A stretch of 19,475 nucleotides of DNA from Methanobacteriaceae archaeon (lineage in GTDB: Archaea; Methanobacteriota; Methanobacteria; Methanobacteriales; Methanobacteriaceae), in NCBI GenBank assembly GCA_030681145.1, contig JAUXXK010000310.1, forward strand, positions 1 to 19,475, written 5' to 3'. Shown here piece after piece: positions 16,160 through 19,475 of this stretch. How positions within the stretch are numbered: the first letter of the stretch is position 1; each line of letters opens with the position of its first letter. The notes beneath the pieces were generated by a model. The model saw only the letters and a program-made list of their open reading frames with translations, was not told the DNA's origin and made no database searches. The position numbers and the translations under genes are program-made.

Positions 16160-16582
16160 ATGAAATTAATTAATTCTCTGGGAATTATGGAAACATTTAA
16201 AGTTAAAAAATCTCTCAAATATTATCAAAAAAAATTAACAAAAATAAGAAAATCTGAAGCTCAGACATTTATTGACATTGGAATGGTTTATTTAGAAGAA
16301 AATCAGGTGGATAATGCTTTAAAATATTACAGAAAAGCTAAACTAATTTATAATAATATTAATGATGATAAAGGAACTGCATTTACTTATGATATTATAG
16401 GCGATGCTTATTTAACTGAAAGAAATTTTCAAAAAGCTATAATGTCTTATCAGGAATCTTTTAAAATTTATGGATCAATGAGATCTTCTGAAAAAAATAA
16501 AATATTTGATAAAATTAAGAAAGCTGAAATGGCCAGTATGGCTACAGATATAGTTAAAAATAAACAAAAAAATGCATATTAA
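16160..16582 (+). CDS. TPR-repeat protein (short paralogue)
   Basis: This 140-residue, Lys-rich helical protein has two clear tetratricopeptide-like units, at about 33-70 (AQTFIDIGMVYLEENQVDNA and following) and 74-108 (AFTYDIIGDAYLTERNFQKA and following). It has no signal peptide or transmembrane segment. It is clearly related to the first 130 residues of the next gene: the blocks SLKYYxKKL, IDxGxxYLE, NALKxxxxA, AxxYDxIGDxYL and SYQESFKIY recur in the same order. The pair therefore arose by tandem duplication. GAGGAGATAATAGG precedes the ATG. TPR proteins bind partner proteins; no partner can be named. The short length could reflect a free-standing domain or loss of the C-terminal half present in the neighbour. 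Confidence 0.85.
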   Translation: MKLINSLGIMETFKVKKSLKYYQKKLTKIRKSEAQTFIDIGMVYLEENQVDNALKYYRKAKLIYNNINDDKGTAFTYDIIGDAYLTERNFQKAIMSYQESFKIYGSMRSSEKNKIFDKIKKAEMASMATDIVKNKQKNAY

Positions 16583-16659
16583 ACCTTATTATTCTCGAAA
16601 AAAGCAGATAATTAGTTATAACATTATATTTATTAAAAGAATTATTAAGAGATGATTAT

Positions 16660-17613
16660 ATGAACAATATTTTTTTAGTTCTGGGGTTCATGGATGTCTT
16701 TAAAGGTGGTAAAAAAGGATCACTTAAATATTATGAGAAGAAATTACATGAATTTCAGGAACAGGAAGCTGAAGTACTGATTGATATGGGTGTTATTTAT
16801 TTGGAGAATGACGACATTCATAACGCTCTTAAATGTTTTAAAGATGCTTTAGACCATTATTTTAAAGTTGATTATCCTGAAGGTGAAGCTTATGCATATG
16901 ATCTTATAGGGGATTCTTATTTAATCCTTAGAAATGGGAATATGGCATTGAAAAATTATGAAAAATCTTTTGAAACATATTCCCTGATGGGATCTTCATT
17001 ATCTGATGAAATGGAAGAAAAGATTGAGGACGTAAAAAAAATTATGGGGTCCACTGATTTTATTTCCTGTGACTTGGACGATGAACAGGAAAAAACGTTA
17101 CTGGAAATGGACTATTTTGATGAAACTACATTAGCTGAATTTTGTCAATCTTCTAAAGTAGATGAATCCAAATCTGATTCAATCGAGATGGAAACAGTCT
17201 TAAAAAAACTGGATGATTGTTTAGAGTTAATTGAAAATTTTGATGATTATCGAATATATAATGATTCAAGAAGTATAGACTACCTCAATGAAGCATTATA
17301 CACCGCAAAAGCCATAGAAGATTTTAAAGGTCAAGGAACTTTAAATTTAATCATAGGAAATAATTATTTACATGATAATGACATTCCAAACTCTTTGAAC
17401 CATTTTAATAATGCCAATAAATCTTTTAGACAATCTAAAAACTTCATAGGTGAGTCTATTTCACTTTTATTTATGGGAGTTGTATTTTTTGTTCTTAATG
17501 AAAAAGAACAGATGTATGATGTATTTAAAAACTCTCTCAATATAATTCGCGAAAAGGGATATCAAAATGAGGAAGAGCTTGCTTTAAATATTATTGAAAT
17601 GCTTTCCACTTAA
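16660..17613 (+). CDS. TPR-repeat protein (long paralogue)
   Basis: This 317-residue acidic, helical protein has two TPR blocks, N-terminal (about 20-130) and C-terminal (about 205-315, with GTLNLIIGNNYLHDNDIPNS and ESISLLFMGVVFFVLNEKEQ). They are joined by an acidic linker rich in Asp, Glu and Ser (about 135-190). The N-terminal block is a diverged copy of the preceding 140-residue gene, so the C-terminal block and linker are what distinguishes this protein. GAGATGAT sits before the ATG with the usual spacing. It lies 77 bases after the first TPR gene on the same strand, and a hairpin with a T-run follows the stop. It probably acts as a cytosolic protein-interaction scaffold; the client is unknown. 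Confidence 0.85.
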   Translation: MNNIFLVLGFMDVFKGGKKGSLKYYEKKLHEFQEQEAEVLIDMGVIYLENDDIHNALKCFKDALDHYFKVDYPEGEAYAYDLIGDSYLILRNGNMALKNYEKSFETYSLMGSSLSDEMEEKIEDVKKIMGSTDFISCDLDDEQEKTLLEMDYFDETTLAEFCQSSKVDESKSDSIEMETVLKKLDDCLELIENFDDYRIYNDSRSIDYLNEALYTAKAIEDFKGQGTLNLIIGNNYLHDNDIPNSLNHFNNANKSFRQSKNFIGESISLLFMGVVFFVLNEKEQMYDVFKNSLNIIREKGYQNEEELALNIIEMLST

Positions 17614-17630
17614 TAATCCAAATAAATCAT

Positions 17631-17658
17631 AAACTAATTTTTAAAAATTTAGTTTTTT
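17631..17658 (+). terminator. Hairpin plus T-run after the TPR gene pair
   Basis: AAACTAA (17631-17637) pairs with TTAGTTT (17649-17655), with inner pairs TTT/AAA beyond one mismatch, and a six-T run covers 17653-17658. It lies 18 bases after the stop of the long TPR gene and looks like a terminator separating it from the HEAT-repeat gene. Confidence 0.45.
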
Positions 17659-17750
17659 AATTCAAATTTTAAATTAATTTATAAAAATAGAAAAATCTTA
17701 TTATAAAAAGGTTCATATTATTATATAACTTTAATTATCGAGGTGAAGAA

Positions 17751-18311
17751 ATGGAAAAAAGAGAAAATGTGGCCCGACTCATTGAATCTTTACAGGAAGA
17801 AGATGAAATGGTTAGAGTACAGGCTATGGAGCTCTTAGGAGAAATTGGCGATTTTGCAGTTGACCCTCTTATTGATGCCCTATCAAGTCCTAATAAATAT
17901 GTACGTAGAGGATCTGCCAAAGTTTTAGGAGATATTGGTGATTCTAAAGCCATCGGACCATTAATTGATACTTTATCTGATGATAATAAATGGGTTAGAA
18001 GAGACGTTTCTTCTGCTCTGTCACGTATGGGTACAGAGGCTGCTGAACCTTTGATTAACATTCTTTCTGATGAAGATTGGAAAGTTAGAGGGGCCGCGGC
18101 TTGGGCTTTAGGGAATATAAAGGATTCTCGTGCAATTGATCCTTTAATTAAAGTTCTAAATGATGAAAATGGATTTGTAAGGGGTGGAGCAACATGGGCC
18201 CTAAGTAATATTGGCGGTGAAAAAGCTCAAGATGCCTTAAAAGAAGTATCTAAAGGTAATGGATCATATACTAAAAAAGTAGCTTCTAATTATCTCAATA
18301 AAGATGATTAA
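17751..18311 (+). CDS. HEAT-repeat (PBS-lyase-like) protein
   Basis: This 186-residue protein is almost entirely HEAT-like repeats of about 31 residues. The conserved Val-Arg pair recurs at 21, 51, 82, 112 and 143, each preceded by a PLI-x2-L-SD/N type helix (DPLIDALSS, GPLIDTLSD, EPLINILSD, DPLIKVLND) and followed by an A-x3-LGxIGD helix. Such units form a curved solenoid for protein binding. The name PBS lyase reflects only sequence similarity to phycobilin lyases; no pigment function is implied in a methanogen. GAGGTGA sits before the ATG and a TATA-like TTATAAAAA (17701-17709) predicts a leader of about 20 bases, so it is probably its own transcription unit, closed by the hairpin at its stop. 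Confidence 0.92.
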   Translation: MEKRENVARLIESLQEEDEMVRVQAMELLGEIGDFAVDPLIDALSSPNKYVRRGSAKVLGDIGDSKAIGPLIDTLSDDNKWVRRDVSSALSRMGTEAAEPLINILSDEDWKVRGAAAWALGNIKDSRAIDPLIKVLNDENGFVRGGATWALSNIGGEKAQDALKEVSKGNGSYTKKVASNYLNKDD

Positions 18312-18341
18312 ATAAGTTTTACTTATTTATATTATTTTTAT
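18309..18341 (+). terminator. Hairpin terminator at the stop of the HEAT gene
   Basis: TAAATAAGT (18309-18317) and ACTTATTTA (18321-18329) form a perfect 9-bp stem with a TTT loop, followed by a T-rich tail. The stem includes the HEAT-gene stop codon, the layout expected for an intrinsic-like terminator. Confidence 0.5.
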
Positions 18342-18421
18342 TTGGATTAGGTAGTGGATGATTTTCAGTGATTAATAGTAATTTTAATAAAAATTAATAT
18401 AATCGTCAAGACAATAATTCT

Positions 18422-18502
18422 GATTATATATTATTATAATCTAAAAAATTTTCTTAATGATTTTTTTTAATTTCAATAAATGTAATAATGCTCGTCATTA
18501 TT
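18422..18502. promoter_or_regulatory. Two dyads upstream of the malate dehydrogenase gene
   Basis: GATTATA (18422-18428) / TATAATC (18435-18441) and AATAATG (18484-18490) / CATTATT (18496-18502) are perfect 7-bp inverted repeats in the 248-base gap before the TTG start at 18560. They are candidate operator sites. The gap holds no ORF. Confidence 0.3.
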
Positions 18503-18559
18503 TCAACAATCTATTAAAATTACATGATTTATTCTTAAAACTTATAAATAGGTGTTTAA

Positions 18560-19475
18560 TTGAAAGTAAGTGTAATTGGAGCATCAGGAAATGTAGGTAG
18601 TTCTGCTGCTTTTTGTCTGGCAGAAGAACATTCTTTGAGAGAACTGTTACTAGTATCTCGAGAAAAAAGTTTACGGTGTATTGAAGGCGAAGCTATGGAT
18701 ATGTATGATGCTTTAGCAGCTAAAGACGTACACGTTGATATAAAATCCACATGTAACTTGGAAGATCTTGCGGGTTCTGATATCGTTGTTTTATCTTCTG
18801 GAATATCTCGTGATGAGGGTATGAGTCGGATGGATTTAGCGGTTCCCAATGCTAAAATAGTAGCAAAATATGCCAAAGAAGTGGCCCGATATGCTCCAGA
18901 ATCCATTTTGTTGGTGATTAGTAATCCTGTGGATGTAATGACTTATGTTGCATTAAAAGCTTCAGGCATGGAAAAAAATCGTGTTTTTGGATTAGGCAAT
19001 CACTTGGATTCTTTGCGACTAAAAACATTTATTGCCAGGCATTTTAATATTAATGTCAGTGAGATTAGATCAAGGGTTATTGGTGAACATGGTGAGAACA
19101 TGGTTCCTTTGCTCAGCTCAACTTCCATTGGAGGGATTTTACTAAAATATTTTTCTAATTATAAAGATTTTGATATGGAATATGTGGTGGAAAAAGTTAA
19201 ACGTGCCGGTACTGAGGTAATAAGTCGAAAAGGGGCTACTGAGTATGGACCTGCGTATGCTATATCCAACATTGTAACCACCATTTTAAATGATGAAAAA
19301 AAAATATTAACTGTAAGTGCTTACCTTGAAGGTGAAATTGAGGGAATTGAAGGAGTTTGCCTGGGTGTGCCTACTAAACTGGGTGAAAATGGTATTGAAG
19401 AAATTATTTCCATAAAAATGAGTGATTATGAAAAAAAATCATTTATTAAGGCTGCAGAGGTAGTTAAAAAGTTAA
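18560..19475 (+). CDS. mdh: Malate dehydrogenase (methanogen type), 3' end beyond the right edge
   Basis: The frame is open for 305 codons from TTG 18560 to the window edge; the closest family member I recall (Methanocaldococcus jannaschii MJ0490, 313 residues) implies only a few codons are missing. It shows the Rossmann motif GASGNVG (7-13), the mobile loop SGISRDEGMSRMDL with R84 and R90 for dicarboxylate binding (the Arg marks malate rather than lactate dehydrogenase), SNPVDVMTY (N122), GLGNHLDSLR (D150, R153) and catalytic H177 in IGEHGENMVP. The second strand ends LVSREKS, with S33-R34 where NAD enzymes have Asp, which suggests NADP(H) use. The TTG start is supported by AGGTG five bases upstream. 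It would interconvert oxaloacetate and malate in the incomplete reductive TCA pathway. Confidence 0.94.
   Translation, partial: MKVSVIGASGNVGSSAAFCLAEEHSLRELLLVSREKSLRCIEGEAMDMYDALAAKDVHVDIKSTCNLEDLAGSDIVVLSSGISRDEGMSRMDLAVPNAKIVAKYAKEVARYAPESILLVISNPVDVMTYVALKASGMEKNRVFGLGNHLDSLRLKTFIARHFNINVSEIRSRVIGEHGENMVPLLSSTSIGGILLKYFSNYKDFDMEYVVEKVKRAGTEVISRKGATEYGPAYAISNIVTTILNDEKKILTVSAYLEGEIEGIEGVCLGVPTKLGENGIEEIISIKMSDYEKKSFIKAAEVVKKL

Noticed and set aside
18556..18906. Minus-strand open frame of 116 codons over the malate dehydrogenase start
   Set aside because: Shadow of a clear Rossmann-fold coding sequence on the plus strand.

Overview
This is an AT-rich chromosomal window from a methanogenic archaeon, most likely of the order Methanobacteriales (Methanobacterium / Methanobrevibacter type). 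The support is an archaeosine tRNA-guanine transglycosylase with a PUA tail, an archaeal nascent-polypeptide-associated complex protein with a UBA tail, a methanogen-type malate dehydrogenase with an NADP-type cofactor loop, and a LeuB/AksF-type dehydrogenase. Translation starts fit an archaeal GGAGGTGAT Shine-Dalgarno consensus, usually with 5-7 bases to the start codon, and TATA-like boxes lie upstream of several genes. I see no tRNA, rRNA, CRISPR array, transposase or integrase.

Layout. (1) Bases 1-4862 are a surface-polysaccharide region, mostly on the minus strand: a truncated extended-SDR sugar enzyme resembling CDP-abequose synthase, RfbF (glucose-1-phosphate cytidylyltransferase), a GT2 and a GT4 glycosyltransferase, and one plus-strand radical SAM protein embedded among them. 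(2) Bases 5004-9631 are an information-processing block: a MnmC/MnmD-like tRNA U34 methyltransferase homologue with a C-terminal Cys cluster, a 328-base intergenic leader with several inverted repeats, then the overlapping tgtA - NAC - metallophosphoesterase genes. (3) Bases 9882-12492 hold a Zc3h12a/NYN-type RNase-like protein, translationally coupled to a membrane-anchored protein with two palm-like (GGDEF / GTP cyclohydrolase III / Cas10-type) lobes, and a small membrane-anchored Ser/Asn-rich protein. This is the most intriguing part of the window. (4) Bases 12679-15929 carry argJ and argB (arginine biosynthesis) and, convergent to them, an isopropylmalate/homoisocitrate dehydrogenase family gene. 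(5) Bases 16160-18311 hold two tandemly duplicated TPR proteins and a HEAT-repeat protein. (6) From 18560 a malate dehydrogenase gene runs off the right edge.

How the genes may work together. Regions 2, 4 and 6 look like conserved housekeeping. Region 1 looks like variable cell-surface glycan synthesis built on CDP-activated sugar. Region 3, next to the metallophosphoesterase, combines a possible nucleotide-making palm enzyme, a possible phosphodiesterase and a possible RNase. That would suit a nucleotide-signal-controlled RNA-degradation module, but the function is inferred from motifs and gene order only.
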